Assembly: GCA_018714185.1 (NCBI GenBank)
Contig: DVNT01000047.1
Span: 1 to 64,000, forward strand
Direction of reading: 5' to 3'
Source of the DNA: Candidatus Aphodousia gallistercoris
GTDB lineage: Bacteria; Pseudomonadota; Gammaproteobacteria; Burkholderiales; Burkholderiaceae_F
DNA length: 64,000 nt
Numbering within the stretch: position 1 is the stretch's first letter; every line of letters starts with the position of its first letter. A program made the position numbers and the translations under genes. The notes beneath the pieces are model-generated. The model had not been told where the DNA came from. It saw nothing but the letters and a program-made list of their open reading frames with translations, and did not search any database. This document shows positions 34,170 to 44,348 of this stretch, in pieces.

Positions 34170-35072
34170 ATGCAATGGAATATCAAAACACAAGCGGCGG
34201 CTACTGTGATTGGACTTATTGCTCCCCTGATGTGGGGCGCCAGCGTCTCCCTGGTTCGCACCGTAGCCGAAAATTTCGGCATTGCTCAAGGGCAATGTTT
34301 GCTCTATGTCGTTGCTGCCGTTGCTTTATTTTTTATCGTAGGGATCCCGAAATTTGAAAAAATCCCTTGGCAATATAAAACCATCGGACTTATCACGGCG
34401 AACCTTTCGAGCATCACGTTTTGCTTGGCACTTTATTTTTCCGATGGCGGCACCCAAACCATGGAAGTCGGCATGGTCAACTACTTATGGCCGACATTAA
34501 CCATTGTATTTGCCATTTTATTTAATGGTCAAAAGGCTCGTTGGTGGATTGCACCGGGAGCCTTGTTAAGCTTTTGCGGCATCTATTGGATTTTGGGCGG
34601 CGGTCATATTGCCGTCGGCTCGTTTATTGAACATGTCCGCGCGAATCCCATCAGCTACTTCTTGGGTTTAATGGCCGCTCTAACTTGGTCTTCTTTTTCC
34701 TCCATGACGCGAGCTTGGTCAAAAGGAGAAAATATGAGCACCGTCATTTTTTTCTTAGACATGCTGATTTTCGGTGCTTTTTGGGCTTTAGGTATCGGAG
34801 GAAGTCCCGAAATCACCTCGCTCGGCGTATTGAGCGTGATCTTCGGGGGCATCGCCATGGCGGTAGCCTATGCGTCCTGGACTCATGGGATGAGCTACGG
34901 CAACATAACCATTTTGGCGATTGCGTCGTACTTTACGCCTGTTCTTTCGTGCCTCTTCGCCTCATTTTGGCTTGGGGCCGAACTTAACGCGGCCTTCTGG
35001 CAAGGTGTCGGGATGGTCGTTTTAGGCTCACTTCTTTGTTGGCATGCCACCCGCCCGTCAGGGCGGAATTAA
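34170..35072 (+). CDS. DMT-family exporter, YddG-like (aromatic amino acid export)
   Basis: A 300-residue EamA/DMT transporter with about ten hydrophobic segments in two repeats. The N-terminal block APLMWGASVSLVRTVAENFG and the segment VGMVNYLWPTLTIVFAI resemble E. coli YddG, an exporter of aromatic amino acids (about 293 residues). The start is the ATG at 34170 behind GCAGGAG. The 3' end overlaps the convergent Nif3-type gene by 4 bases. The substrate follows family resemblance only. Confidence 0.85.
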   Translation: MQWNIKTQAAATVIGLIAPLMWGASVSLVRTVAENFGIAQGQCLLYVVAAVALFFIVGIPKFEKIPWQYKTIGLITANLSSITFCLALYFSDGGTQTMEVGMVNYLWPTLTIVFAILFNGQKARWWIAPGALLSFCGIYWILGGGHIAVGSFIEHVRANPISYFLGLMAALTWSSFSSMTRAWSKGENMSTVIFFLDMLIFGAFWALGIGGSPEITSLGVLSVIFGGIAMAVAYASWTHGMSYGNITILAIASYFTPVLSCLFASFWLGAELNAAFWQGVGMVVLGSLLCWHATRPSGRN

Positions 35073-35812
35073 ATCGGGTTGTCATCATCAACAAAAATGC
35101 ATTCCAACCCGAATTCTTTTTCTATTCTGGCTCCCAAAGCTTGGATGCCGAAACGTTCCGTTGCATGATGCCCGCAAACCAAAAAGGGCACTCCGGACTC
35201 TCGGGCCAGATGCGTCGAACGTTCAGCTGCTTCTCCGCTTAAATAAGCTCCGGCCCCGATGGCAATCGCTTCTTCCAAAAAGTCAGCCGCTGCGCCCGAG
35301 CACCAAGCCATGTTGTGGATTTGTTTATCCTCGTTACCTAGCACCAGAACGGGCCGATGCAATAGCTTTGACAAACGCTGCGACAAATCCCGAACGGAAG
35401 TCGGCTCAATTTCCCCCGACCACACAAAATCGCCCTCACCGCTTTGTCGAACGTGAGTCGCGTGAAGGAGCTTACCCAAACACGCGTTATTGCCCATCTC
35501 CGGGTGAGCATCCAGCGGAAGATGATAAGCAATCAAGTTAATGTCGGCGGCCAAAATCGATTTGATACGATTTTTCTTCACGCCGATCAGGCGCGAATCT
35601 TCCCCACGCCAGAACCAGCCGTGATGCACCAACAAGGCATCGGCTTGCAGCTCAACGGCCTTATCAATCACCGTCTGGGTGGCCGAAACGGCGGTAACGA
35701 TACGGCTGATCTCCGCCCGTCCTTGCACTTGCAAACCGTTCGGTGCGTAGTCTTTAAACTTCTCCGGCTCAAGCCAGACGTTTAATCGGGCTAATAATTC
35801 ATCGCGTTGCAT
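35069..35812 (-). CDS. Nif3/YbgI-family dinuclear metal protein
   Basis: A 247-residue member of the Nif3-like family (often annotated GTP cyclohydrolase I type 2). Metal-binding segments LLVHHGWFW, AYHLPLDAHPEMGNN and the C-terminal GHHATERFG provide the histidines and glutamate of the two-metal site. The biochemical role is still unsettled for the family. It lies 9 bases after tatC on the same strand and is probably at the end of the murA-HIT-tat group. Confidence 0.92.
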   Translation of the reverse strand: MQRDELLARLNVWLEPEKFKDYAPNGLQVQGRAEISRIVTAVSATQTVIDKAVELQADALLVHHGWFWRGEDSRLIGVKKNRIKSILAADINLIAYHLPLDAHPEMGNNACLGKLLHATHVRQSGEGDFVWSGEIEPTSVRDLSQRLSKLLHRPVLVLGNEDKQIHNMAWCSGAAADFLEEAIAIGAGAYLSGEAAERSTHLARESGVPFLVCGHHATERFGIQALGARIEKEFGLECIFVDDDNPI

Positions 35813-35821
35813 AAGAGTTTC

Positions 35822-36607
35822 CTATTCGCCTGACGGTTCCGGCAAGTGATCTTTCTTTCCGAAATATTTCACCAACCATAAGCCGACCTGATACAGCACC
35901 ACCAAAGGCACGGCCAACAAGCACTGGCTCAACACGTCCGGCGGTGTAACGATAGCCGCCAACACAAAAGCACCGACGATCACATAAGGACGGATTTTGG
36001 CAAGCTTTTCATAAGAGGCCGCTCCCACGCGGTTGAGCACCATTACCACAATCGGAACCTCAAACGTAAGTCCGAAAGCGGCAAACATCGTAATGACAAA
36101 GCTAAAGTACGCGTCAATATCCGGGGCGAAATTGACGCTCTCCGGACTAAAGCCGGCGATAAAAAGAAACACCATCCGGAAAACAACAAAGTAGCAGTAG
36201 AGCATACCGACGGCAAACATCAGCACGCTGGAGAAAAGGATGGGAAACACCAGCCGTTTTTCACGCTTGTACAAGCCCGGCGCAATGAATGCCCACATTT
36301 GGTAGAGCACGTAAGGTAATGCAATTAAAAAGGCCAAAAAGAGCGTAACCTTCAAGGGCACAAAGAAAGGAGCAACAACCCCGGTTGCCAGCATTTTCGA
36401 TCCCTGAGGCAAAGCCACCATCAAGGGCTGGCTGAGCACATCAAAAATCTGCTTCATGAAAGGCGACAAGCAAGCAAACACAACAACCACGCTAAGCGCG
36501 GCGCGCACCAGTCGCGTACGCAGCTCGAGCAAGTGCGACATCAACGGCTGCTCGCGGTCGACTTCCTCATCTTCGGGATTTTCATAGCTTAGTTTTTCGT
36601 TTGCCAT
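35822..36607 (-). CDS. tatC: Sec-independent translocase subunit TatC
   Basis: A 261-residue membrane protein with six helices, the Tat signal-peptide receptor. The family motif at the N-terminus (PLMSHLLELRTRLVRA) and the loop YQMWAFIAPGLYKREKR are conserved. It belongs to tatA-tatB-tatC, 15 bases after tatB. The DsbL in this window has a twin-arginine leader that could use this system. Confidence 0.96.
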   Translation of the reverse strand: MANEKLSYENPEDEEVDREQPLMSHLLELRTRLVRAALSVVVVFACLSPFMKQIFDVLSQPLMVALPQGSKMLATGVVAPFFVPLKVTLFLAFLIALPYVLYQMWAFIAPGLYKREKRLVFPILFSSVLMFAVGMLYCYFVVFRMVFLFIAGFSPESVNFAPDIDAYFSFVITMFAAFGLTFEVPIVVMVLNRVGAASYEKLAKIRPYVIVGAFVLAAIVTPPDVLSQCLLAVPLVVLYQVGLWLVKYFGKKDHLPEPSGE

Positions 36608-36622
36608 GTTTGAATCGAAATC

Positions 36623-37264
36623 TTAGCGGTAAATTCTTGGACGGTTTACTCGGGAACGCGGGGCGTAACGGCGGTTATACCCTCCCAAACTCTTTCTTGG
36701 CAAGGCGAGCTCCCGGCGAATCTCTTCGAGCTCTTCGATGACGTCATCGAGCGAAGCCGTCGGCTTATAGCGTTTGGGAACATACATAGAGTGGTAGGAC
36801 GAGGCTGGTTCATCATCTCCCAAATCCCAACCGAAAGGATTGTTTTTTCGAAAATCGCTAACTGCGGCCCCGCTTTGAGAAGCCTTTTCCGGTTCAGGGA
36901 AAGTCGCTTCGCTCTGATTAAATTGGGTATAAGGGCTATTCTCGCTTTCAAGCTGGTCAACTTCTTTGCGAACATCGTTCAGAGAAGCGTTCACGCTATT
37001 GACTTCTTGAGTGAGCGTTTTTTGCACATCACTGACCGAACTTTTCAGAGCATTTGCCGAGGTCGCGATCTCCTCACGCAAGCGTTGAATCTCAGATAGC
37101 TGCGTTTCCCGGTTAAATTCGGACTTCACTTGAGTCACATAGCCCTGAGCCTTTGCAATAAAGCGCCCAACGGCACGGGCGACCTCCGGCAAACGCTCGG
37201 GCCCCAACACCACCAGCGCCACCACAAAGATAACCAAAATCTCTGTAAAGCCTAAATCAAACAT
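36623..37264 (-). CDS. tatB: Sec-independent translocase subunit TatB, long C-terminus
   Basis: A 213-residue TatB. The N-terminal helix MFDLGFTEILVIFVVALVVLGPERLP is diagnostic (Glu in the membrane segment, GPERLP hinge), followed by an amphipathic helix. The rest is a long charged, coiled region and a basic Arg/Tyr-rich tail (RRYAPRSRVNRPRIYR). Family members are usually 140-180 residues, so this tail is extended. Confidence 0.94.
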   Translation of the reverse strand: MFDLGFTEILVIFVVALVVLGPERLPEVARAVGRFIAKAQGYVTQVKSEFNRETQLSEIQRLREEIATSANALKSSVSDVQKTLTQEVNSVNASLNDVRKEVDQLESENSPYTQFNQSEATFPEPEKASQSGAAVSDFRKNNPFGWDLGDDEPASSYHSMYVPKRYKPTASLDDVIEELEEIRRELALPRKSLGGYNRRYAPRSRVNRPRIYR

Positions 37265-37326
37265 AGACAGACACGCAACAAGCGAAACCCGAGGTCTCGC
37301 TTGTTTTTATTCGGAAAACGTCAGAC

Positions 37327-37578
37327 TTATTTCGTCGAAGTCTTTTCTTTAGCGGTTACATCAACCGCCTCAGTGTTAGCCGCCGACTGATTCGTCACTT
37401 TTTTTGTTTCGCCGGTTGCATCGGCTTGAGTTTCATCCTGCCCTTCCTTGAGCCCTTCTTTGAATCCTTTGATTCCGCTGCCCAAGTCGCGGCCGAAATT
37501 GCGCAACTTGCTGGTACCGAAAACCAACAAGATGATGATCAAGACGATCAACCAGTGCCAAATGGAAAAACTACCCAT
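37327..37578 (-). CDS. tatA: Sec-independent translocase subunit TatA
   Basis: An 83-residue pore-forming Tat subunit. One N-terminal membrane helix ([15 protein letters not shown]) is followed by the hinge and amphipathic helix [19 protein letters not shown] with the FGR motif, then a polar tail. The gene is 5 bases past the HIT gene and 62 bases before tatB. Confidence 0.95.
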   Translation of the reverse strand: MGSFSIWHWLIVLIIILLVFGTSKLRNFGRDLGSGIKGFKEGLKEGQDETQADATGETKKVTNQSAANTEAVDVTAKEKTSTK

Positions 37579-37583
37579 GCTGT

Positions 37584-37925
37584 TTAACTCCTACGAGGCC
37601 ACGGTTGGGGTCCGCCCAACACATGAATATGCAAATGTCCGACTTCCTGGCCCCCGTCACGGCCCGTGTTGATGATAACGCGGAAACCGTTTTGGCAACC
37701 TTGTTCTTTGGCCAGCTGCGGAACCAAAGCGAGCATTTTACCCAAAAGATGCGTATCTTCCGGTTGAATATGAGCCAAAGACTCCAAATGCTTTTTAGGA
37801 ATCAGCAAAAAATGAACCGGTGCGGCTGGATTAATGTCGTGAAAAGCCAGCACATCCTCATCTTCATAGACCTTTTTGCAGGGGATTTCCCCATTGATGA
37901 TCTTGCAAAAAATGCAATCCGACAT
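37584..37925 (-). CDS. HIT-family nucleotide hydrolase (HinT type)
   Basis: A 113-residue histidine triad protein. I start at the ATG at 37925 behind AAAGGAAGGA ([16 protein letters not shown]). The catalytic triad motif HLHIHVLGG is near the C-terminus. HinT enzymes hydrolyse purine nucleoside phosphoramidates and aminoacyl-AMP. The place ahead of tatABC is usual in betaproteobacteria, where hisI/hisE often precede it; here murA does instead. Confidence 0.94.
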   Translation of the reverse strand: MSDCIFCKIINGEIPCKKVYEDEDVLAFHDINPAAPVHFLLIPKKHLESLAHIQPEDTHLLGKMLALVPQLAKEQGCQNGFRVIINTGRDGGQEVGHLHIHVLGGPQPWPRRS

Positions 37926-37938
37926 AAGCGTCCTTCCT

Positions 37939-39252
<1,314 letters not shown>

Positions 39253-39261
39253 TCACGTCTA

Positions 39262-39283
39262 GCAAAAATCATAATGATTTTGC
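39262..39283. repeat. Near-palindrome between mlaB and murA
   Basis: GCAAAAATCAT and ATGATTTTGC form an almost perfect dyad (39262-39283) with one bulged A. It is 73 bases before the murA start and could be an operator or a processing hairpin. Confidence 0.4.
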
Positions 39284-39327
39284 CGTGCTTAGCGCACTCC
39301 GAACGGATAGAAATTCGTTTGAGATTG

Positions 39328-39618
39328 TTACGGTTTTTGCGCGGATTCGTTTTTACGGCAATAGGGGCGAATCAGTTCCCGAACCCCGTAAAGCTTCGCC
39401 AAGCTCCACATGCCTTCGGGCAAATTAATAATTGCCGGCGATAGCCTGCGGCCCTGCGCTTCTTTTATCCACTTCAGAATCAAAGCCAACAAAGCACTGT
39501 CGGCCTTGCGCAACGAAGAGCAGTCGATGACGGCATCTCCCTCGCGCAAGGCTTGAGCCACTTTCGGCTCCCACTGGTGGATATCATCGTATCCGACTTT
39601 TTCAGCTGTGATTTTCAT
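39328..39618 (-). CDS. mlaB: MlaB, STAS-domain subunit of the Mla phospholipid transporter
   Basis: A 96-residue STAS-domain protein. The nucleotide/phosphate loop region IDCSSLRKADSALLALILKW is typical of MlaB, which binds the MlaF ATPase and is needed for complex activity. It is the last gene of mlaFEDACB, 4 bases after mlaC. Confidence 0.9.
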   Translation of the reverse strand: MKITAEKVGYDDIHQWEPKVAQALREGDAVIDCSSLRKADSALLALILKWIKEAQGRRLSPAIINLPEGMWSLAKLYGVRELIRPYCRKNESAQKP

Positions 39619-39622
39619 TGAC

Positions 39623-40261
39623 CTACTTCTTTGCGGGCGGATTATCCAAGCGCTCTTGCATGCGCTTGATCAAACCGTCGATACCTTCTTGAGCAGCGAT
39701 GCTGCCGTACTGGTTGCGGTAGTTGCTAACGAGCCAGACGCCTTCCACGTTCACATCAATGACACGCCACCCCTGGCCCTTGTTATTTCTGAGCCGGTAG
39801 ATAATTTGCACTTCCGGCTGATTGGGATCAGAAATTGAATTCATCCCCGTTCGCACAATTGCCTCGGAACCGTCATTTTGTCCGCGGGGCAAAATACGCA
39901 CTTTTTGGTCTTTCCCCATAGCAAGGGCCCCGGAGTAGACCTGAATGAGCGTTTCCCGAAACAGATACTGCAGTTTTTCCCTTTGCTCGGGCGTCGCTTC
40001 GCGCCACTTAGGGCCTACCGCAGAACGGGTCATCCGCAAAAAGTCCACGGCCGGCATCATCTTTTGATCTACCAAAGCTTCGATGGCCTTGTTATCACCC
40101 TTTTGAATCTTGGGATCATTGCGAATCGCCTCTAAAATATCATTGGCAACGCGCTCAACAAAGGCCTCGGGGTCTTCGGAGGTCTGCGCACTCAGCGCAG
40201 CCGGAGCCCAAACCGCCAAAGACAGACAGCCGAGTAATCCGAGAAAGGCTCTTCTTAACAT
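39623..40261 (-). CDS. mlaC: MlaC, periplasmic phospholipid carrier
   Basis: A 212-residue periplasmic protein of the Ttg2D/MlaC family that carries phospholipid between the outer-membrane MlaA complex and MlaFEDB. A signal peptide is visible (LGLLGCLSLAVWAPAALSAQ). The conserved segment RMTRSAVGPKWREATPEQREKL and the C-terminal WRVIDVNVEGVWLVSNYR fit the family. Confidence 0.94.
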   Translation of the reverse strand: MLRRAFLGLLGCLSLAVWAPAALSAQTSEDPEAFVERVANDILEAIRNDPKIQKGDNKAIEALVDQKMMPAVDFLRMTRSAVGPKWREATPEQREKLQYLFRETLIQVYSGALAMGKDQKVRILPRGQNDGSEAIVRTGMNSISDPNQPEVQIIYRLRNNKGQGWRVIDVNVEGVWLVSNYRNQYGSIAAQEGIDGLIKRMQERLDNPPAKK

Positions 40262-40276
40262 GTCTCTGCTCCCTTT

Positions 40277-41035
40277 TTATTCATCGAAATCTTCATCCCC
40301 AAAATCATCTTCGGGGAAAATTAACGGAGGATTGCCGTCATAGACGGAAAATTCCCGGTTCTGCAAATAGGCCTCACGAACGGCAACATACGGATCAACC
40401 GCCGTGGCCAGCATGGCGTCCGTTGCCAACAGTCCGGCCCGCATATCGATCACGTAAAGCGCTCCTTGTGCTAAAGAATACGGCACCAAATCGCTCTCAC
40501 CCCAATAGAGGTAAGTCGACGGGTCAGCCGCTACGTCAAATGGATAGCCGACTGTATCCCTCAGGGTGCTCGGACCGAGCAAAGGCCACACGATGTATGG
40601 GCCAGCCGGCACGCCCCATTTTCCTAATGTTTGGCCGAAGTCTTCCGGCGCATGCTCCAAATTCATATAGGAAGCCACGTCGAACAGTCCGACAATACCC
40701 ACCGTCGAATTGATTAAAAAGCGCGCCACACTGACGGCAGAATCAGCACCCTTGCCCTGCAATAAATTATTAATAGCGTTTCGAGGTTCACGCAAATTGG
40801 AGTAAAAATTATGGACGCTGTCGCGAACCGGCTCCGGCACATAGTCAACGTAGCCTTGAGCAACCGGATGCAATACATACTCGTCCAAAGTCATATTCAA
40901 TGCGTGCGTTTGCCGATTGATCGTTTCCAAAGGATCCTTCGGATTGTCCCCGGAATTAGGGGGCACAACGGCACAGCCGGTCAAACCTAACCCTACAGTT
41001 AGTGTCAGAGCGAGTCCTTTCAGAGAGACAGACAT
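40277..41035 (-). CDS. mlaA: MlaA (VacJ), outer-membrane phospholipid-removing lipoprotein
   Basis: A 252-residue lipoprotein with lipobox LTGC after the signal sequence. Family blocks are DPLETINRQTHALNMTLDEY, LREPRNAINNLLQGK and FGQTLGKWGVPAGPYIVWPLLGPS. It extracts misplaced phospholipid from the outer leaflet. It sits between mlaD and mlaC, an order seen in other betaproteobacteria, whereas E. coli keeps mlaA elsewhere. Confidence 0.95.
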   Translation of the reverse strand: MSVSLKGLALTLTVGLGLTGCAVVPPNSGDNPKDPLETINRQTHALNMTLDEYVLHPVAQGYVDYVPEPVRDSVHNFYSNLREPRNAINNLLQGKGADSAVSVARFLINSTVGIVGLFDVASYMNLEHAPEDFGQTLGKWGVPAGPYIVWPLLGPSTLRDTVGYPFDVAADPSTYLYWGESDLVPYSLAQGALYVIDMRAGLLATDAMLATAVDPYVAVREAYLQNREFSVYDGNPPLIFPEDDFGDEDFDE

Positions 41036-41042
41036 GAAAACA

Positions 41043-41528
41043 CTATTCCTTATTGTTATTTTCTACAAAACTGTACATTAGCTTACTGATGAGCTGCTCG
41101 AGCACCATCGCCGATTGAGTGCGACGAATCTTGCTGCCGCCTTCGAGCACCTCCTCATCCGCACCGGCCATCAGACCGATATATTGTTCGCCCAAAAGAC
41201 CGGAAGTCAAAATTTGAGCTTCCGTATCGGCCGGAAACTGATATTGGGCATCCAATGACATGGTCACCTTAGCTTGGAAAGAAGAATTATCAAAAGTTAC
41301 GGTCTCCACGCGACCGACGACAACCCCGGCACTTTTGACCGGCGCCCGCGCCTTAAGCCCGCCGATATTGTCAAACATGGCTTCCACCGTATAGGTATTC
41401 TGCGACCAAGAAAAGCTTCCTAAATTTGCCGCTTGAAGCGCAGTAAAAAGCAAAGCGGCAAAGCCGGCCACGACAAAAAGTCCGACCATCAATTCCACTC
41501 CGCGCTTGCGATCTGTTTTGCGTTCCAT
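41043..41528 (-). CDS. mlaD: MlaD, MCE-domain subunit of the Mla transporter
   Basis: A 161-residue protein with one N-terminal membrane helix (VELMVGLFVVAGFAALLFTAL) and a single MCE domain (VEAMFDNIGGLKARAPVKSAGV). It forms the hexameric lipid-binding ring above MlaE. Length agrees with the family (about 160-180). Confidence 0.94.
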   Translation of the reverse strand: MERKTDRKRGVELMVGLFVVAGFAALLFTALQAANLGSFSWSQNTYTVEAMFDNIGGLKARAPVKSAGVVVGRVETVTFDNSSFQAKVTMSLDAQYQFPADTEAQILTSGLLGEQYIGLMAGADEEVLEGGSKIRRTQSAMVLEQLISKLMYSFVENNNKE

Positions 41529-41548
41529 TTATAAGCCCCTTTCCTACA

Positions 41549-42325
41549 CTAAACCGAAAACATTAACGCCGTCATAATAAAGTCCAAACCGAGGACCATT
41601 AGCGACGAAATCACCACCGTTCGGGTGGTTGCGCGAGACACGCCTTCCGGCGTGGGCCTCGCTGTAAATCCTTGATAAAGAGAAATCAGTCCGACGGCCA
41701 CGGCAAAAACGATAGCCTTGATAATGCTATTGCCCACATCGGAGAAAACATCCACGCCGCTTTGCATCTGCGACCAGAAGGCTCCTCCGTCTACGCCGAT
41801 CATGATGACTCCGACTACCCAGGCGCCGAAAATGCCCACGGCCGTAAATATGCATGACAGCAACGGTAGCGAGACAAACACGCCCCAAAAACGAGGAGCG
41901 AGCACACGGCGCACGGGATCGACCCCCATCATTTCCATGGCAGCGACTTGCTCGCCGGCTCGCATTAGCCCGATCTCGGCCGTCAGCGAGGTTCCCGCTC
42001 GGCCGGCAAACAGCAATGCTGAAACCACCGGCCCGAGCTCGCGTGTCAAGCATAACGCCACTAAAACGCCCAGTGCCTGCTCACTGCCGTAGGTCACCAA
42101 AATATAGTAGCCTTGCAATGCCAGCACAAAGCCTACAAACAAGCCCGATACCGCAATAATGAGCAGCGAGTAATTGCCGATAAAGTGAATCTGTTGGACA
42201 ATAAGCCAAATCCGCGACAACGAAGCCGGCAAAACCTTAAATAGTTGGGCAGAAAAAATCGCCAGGCGTCCGACATGACGAATCTGCTCTAAAACCCAAG
42301 CGCCCAAGTCAATCAGGATGTTCAT
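41549..42325 (-). CDS. mlaE: MlaE, inner-membrane permease of the Mla transporter
   Basis: A 258-residue permease with about five hydrophobic segments. The family signature LTRELGPVVSALLFAGRAGTSLTAEIG is intact. It overlaps mlaF by 4 bases and precedes mlaD, together with which it makes the MlaFEDB complex. Confidence 0.95.
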   Translation of the reverse strand: MNILIDLGAWVLEQIRHVGRLAIFSAQLFKVLPASLSRIWLIVQQIHFIGNYSLLIIAVSGLFVGFVLALQGYYILVTYGSEQALGVLVALCLTRELGPVVSALLFAGRAGTSLTAEIGLMRAGEQVAAMEMMGVDPVRRVLAPRFWGVFVSLPLLSCIFTAVGIFGAWVVGVIMIGVDGGAFWSQMQSGVDVFSDVGNSIIKAIVFAVAVGLISLYQGFTARPTPEGVSRATTRTVVISSLMVLGLDFIMTALMFSV

Positions 42326-43122
42326 GGCATCTTCACCCCAAATTCTTCATCAATCGGCTCAGCCGGATAGTGGAAAGCCACCGGACCGTCGGGCTCTCCA
42401 TTAATGAACTGGCGCACGTACGGATCCGTTGATGCCGTCAGCTGCGCGGGCGTTCCCTGCGCTGCAATCCGACCTGACGAAATCATGTAGACATAGTCGG
42501 CAATGGCAAAAGTCTCCGGCACATCGTGCGTTACGATAATGCTAGTGGCATTGAGCGCATCGTTTAATTGGCGGATAAGCCGTGCCGTAATTCCCATGGA
42601 GATCGGATCCAAGCCGGCAAAGGGCTCATCGTACATGATAAGTTCAGGATCCAATGCCGTTGCACGGGCCAAGGCGACGCGCCTGGACATGCCGCCGGAG
42701 ATCTCGCTCGGCATCAAAGCGGCTGCCCCACGCAGGCCTACGGCATTGAGCTTCATCAAGACCATTCTTTCGATAAGATCCTCGCTAAGATCGGTTTGCT
42801 CCCGAAGCGGAAAAGCCACGTTATCGAAAACAGACATATCGGTAAAGAGCGCCCCGAATTGAAAGAGCATCCCCATGCGACGTCTCATGGCAAATAGCGA
42901 CGCTCTGTCGGTCGTATCCATCTTGGTCCCGCCGAAAATGATCTCGCCTTTTTGCGGGGTCTCCAAGCCGCCGATCAATTTCAGCAGCGTCGTCTTGCCC
43001 ATACCGGAGCCGCCCATAATGGCCACAACTTGCCCGCGGCCGAAACGCAGCGTGACATCGTCCAAAATGACACGCCGCCCGTACCCGAACGTTACATCTT
43101 TGACAACAACCAAATCCTGCAC
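42322..43122 (-). CDS. mlaF: MlaF, ATPase of the Mla transporter
   Basis: A 266-residue ABC ATPase. Walker A GGSGMGKTT, signature ISGGMSRRVALARA, Walker B LIMYDEPFAGLDP. I prefer the GTG at 43122, with AGAGG nine bases upstream, over the tracked TTG at 43131, which lies on that site. First gene of the mlaFEDACB operon; a 4-base overlap couples it to mlaE. Confidence 0.95.
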   Translation of the reverse strand: MQDLVVVKDVTFGYGRRVILDDVTLRFGRGQVVAIMGGSGMGKTTLLKLIGGLETPQKGEIIFGGTKMDTTDRASLFAMRRRMGMLFQFGALFTDMSVFDNVAFPLREQTDLSEDLIERMVLMKLNAVGLRGAAALMPSEISGGMSRRVALARATALDPELIMYDEPFAGLDPISMGITARLIRQLNDALNATSIIVTHDVPETFAIADYVYMISSGRIAAQGTPAQLTASTDPYVRQFINGEPDGPVAFHYPAEPIDEEFGVKMP

Positions 43123-43232
43123 GGATAACAACCTCTACAAATAACGAACTGAACAACCGTTCAGCACAGTCTCCTCATTATATCGCCCTGCTCTCGTCCG
43201 TAACCCCTGTATCAACGACTGTTAACAAAAAA

Positions 43233-43715
43233 CTATCCCAAGTGGTGGGGAATAAAGCGGACAAGCCGTATCAAGCCGTCGGCAAGCAATCGCGGGTCAT
43301 CATCGGCAATCACCGTAAAAGCGGCGGCCACCTCGGCGGGCACCGGCTTCGGACGACCGGTTGCATAATCGATATAAACCCACTCGGTTGCGCCGACACA
43401 AACGAGGCGCTTATCGCGCTTGATGGCATAACGGCGCAATGAGTGCGACCCCTGAATATTAGCAACCCATGTTAAAACCGTCAGCTTTTCGCCCTCATAG
43501 GTCGGACGCAAGTATTCGATCCAGTGTTCCCGCGCCACCCAAGTTTCCCCTCGCGTGAGATAGGCTCTGGCATCCCACCCCAGCGCCGCCGCGTGCTCAA
43601 TGGCCGCCTTCTCCATCCAACGCAAGTACTCTCGATTGTTAACATGTCCGAGAACATCAATGGACTCTGCCGAAACAGTCAAATCATACTGGTAAATATC
43701 TATCATAGAAATCAT
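43233..43715 (-). CDS. 4-hydroxybenzoyl-CoA-thioesterase-family acyl-CoA thioesterase
   Basis: A 160-residue hotdog-fold thioesterase. The segment VLGHVNNREYLRWMEKAAIEHAAALG carries the family's asparagine/aspartate-type catalytic region, with NNREYL as usual. The tracked ORF starts 17 residues too early; I take the ATG at 43715 (or 43706, giving MIDIYQYDL). The acyl substrate is unknown. It lies upstream of the mla operon on the same strand. Confidence 0.85.
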   Translation of the reverse strand: MISMIDIYQYDLTVSAESIDVLGHVNNREYLRWMEKAAIEHAAALGWDARAYLTRGETWVAREHWIEYLRPTYEGEKLTVLTWVANIQGSHSLRRYAIKRDKRLVCVGATEWVYIDYATGRPKPVPAEVAAAFTVIADDDPRLLADGLIRLVRFIPHHLG

Positions 43716-44267
43716 AAAACGATTCGCTAAGAAGCCATGCTCGGAAAAACAGCCCCTCCCGGCCAAATTTTCCGAGAATACTTAGCGAAACGTGTTTCCT
43801 CCTGTTTGTCCCCACGTTCAAGTGGTATCGTCAGTTGCCTCGCACCGACGCGTAATGTTTCTTCAAAGCGGACTTGGACGCGCTTGCTGATATTTGTCGT
43901 AGCATACCGAGGCAGAGCCATTTCTTCAACGATCCCCAACCCGCTTCAAGCGCTTTCTTGGAAAAAGTGGGACGCGGCTTTCTCACGAAAACGCAACCTG
44001 AGTCAGGCGAGAAGTATTTTTGAGCGGGCTCAAATGTATCAAACGCAACTCTTTGAGACGCTCTATCACAATTTGGCTTAAAAGTTAGTACCATTACACC
44101 TTTGGATTAAGGTGATCGTTTTCTCTTCCCTTGCGCGGTCTGCTCGAATTCTTCGGTTTTAAAAAAGCCGAGTTTCAGCGTTACAAGTGCTATTTGAAGC
44201 CTCGACCAGGGCCGTATCTCCACCGAGATCCGTTTTCGAAAAATCGCGTTTTCGGAAAAGCGCAAGA
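43716..44267. other. Region between the thioesterase and mrcA without a credible gene
   Basis: About 550 bases. ORFs are present on both strands (43737-44081 plus; 43727-43939 and 43831-44094 minus) but none shows a family motif, a normal start site or composition like its neighbours. The two minus ORFs lie in different frames and could be pieces of one broken gene. A CACCTT/AAGGTG hairpin followed by a T-rich stretch lies at 44097-44126. Confidence 0.4.
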
Positions 44268-44348
44268 CATTTTTAACTGAATTAACCGAACTAAGAAAGA
44301 AGGCGGTGCTTTCTTCCTCGTATAAGTACGGGGTCGCGCCGAAATTCT
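44268..44348 (+). promoter_or_regulatory. Hairpin leader directly before mrcA, related to the 7853-7935 leader
   Basis: The segment CGCAAGACATTTTTAAC, then GAAAGAAG, then a hairpin GGCG...CGCGCC with inner stem CCTCGTA/TACGGGG, ends 8 bases before the ATG of mrcA. The same string of elements in the same order ends 9 bases before the permease ATG at 7936. Neither gene has a Shine-Dalgarno. A shared translational or transcriptional control element is likely, but the family is unknown to me. Confidence 0.5.

Noticed and set aside
43737-44081. Plus-strand ORF of 114 residues before mrcA
   Set aside because: Ser/Arg-rich composition unlike the neighbouring genes, no start site and no recognisable domain; not listed as a gene.
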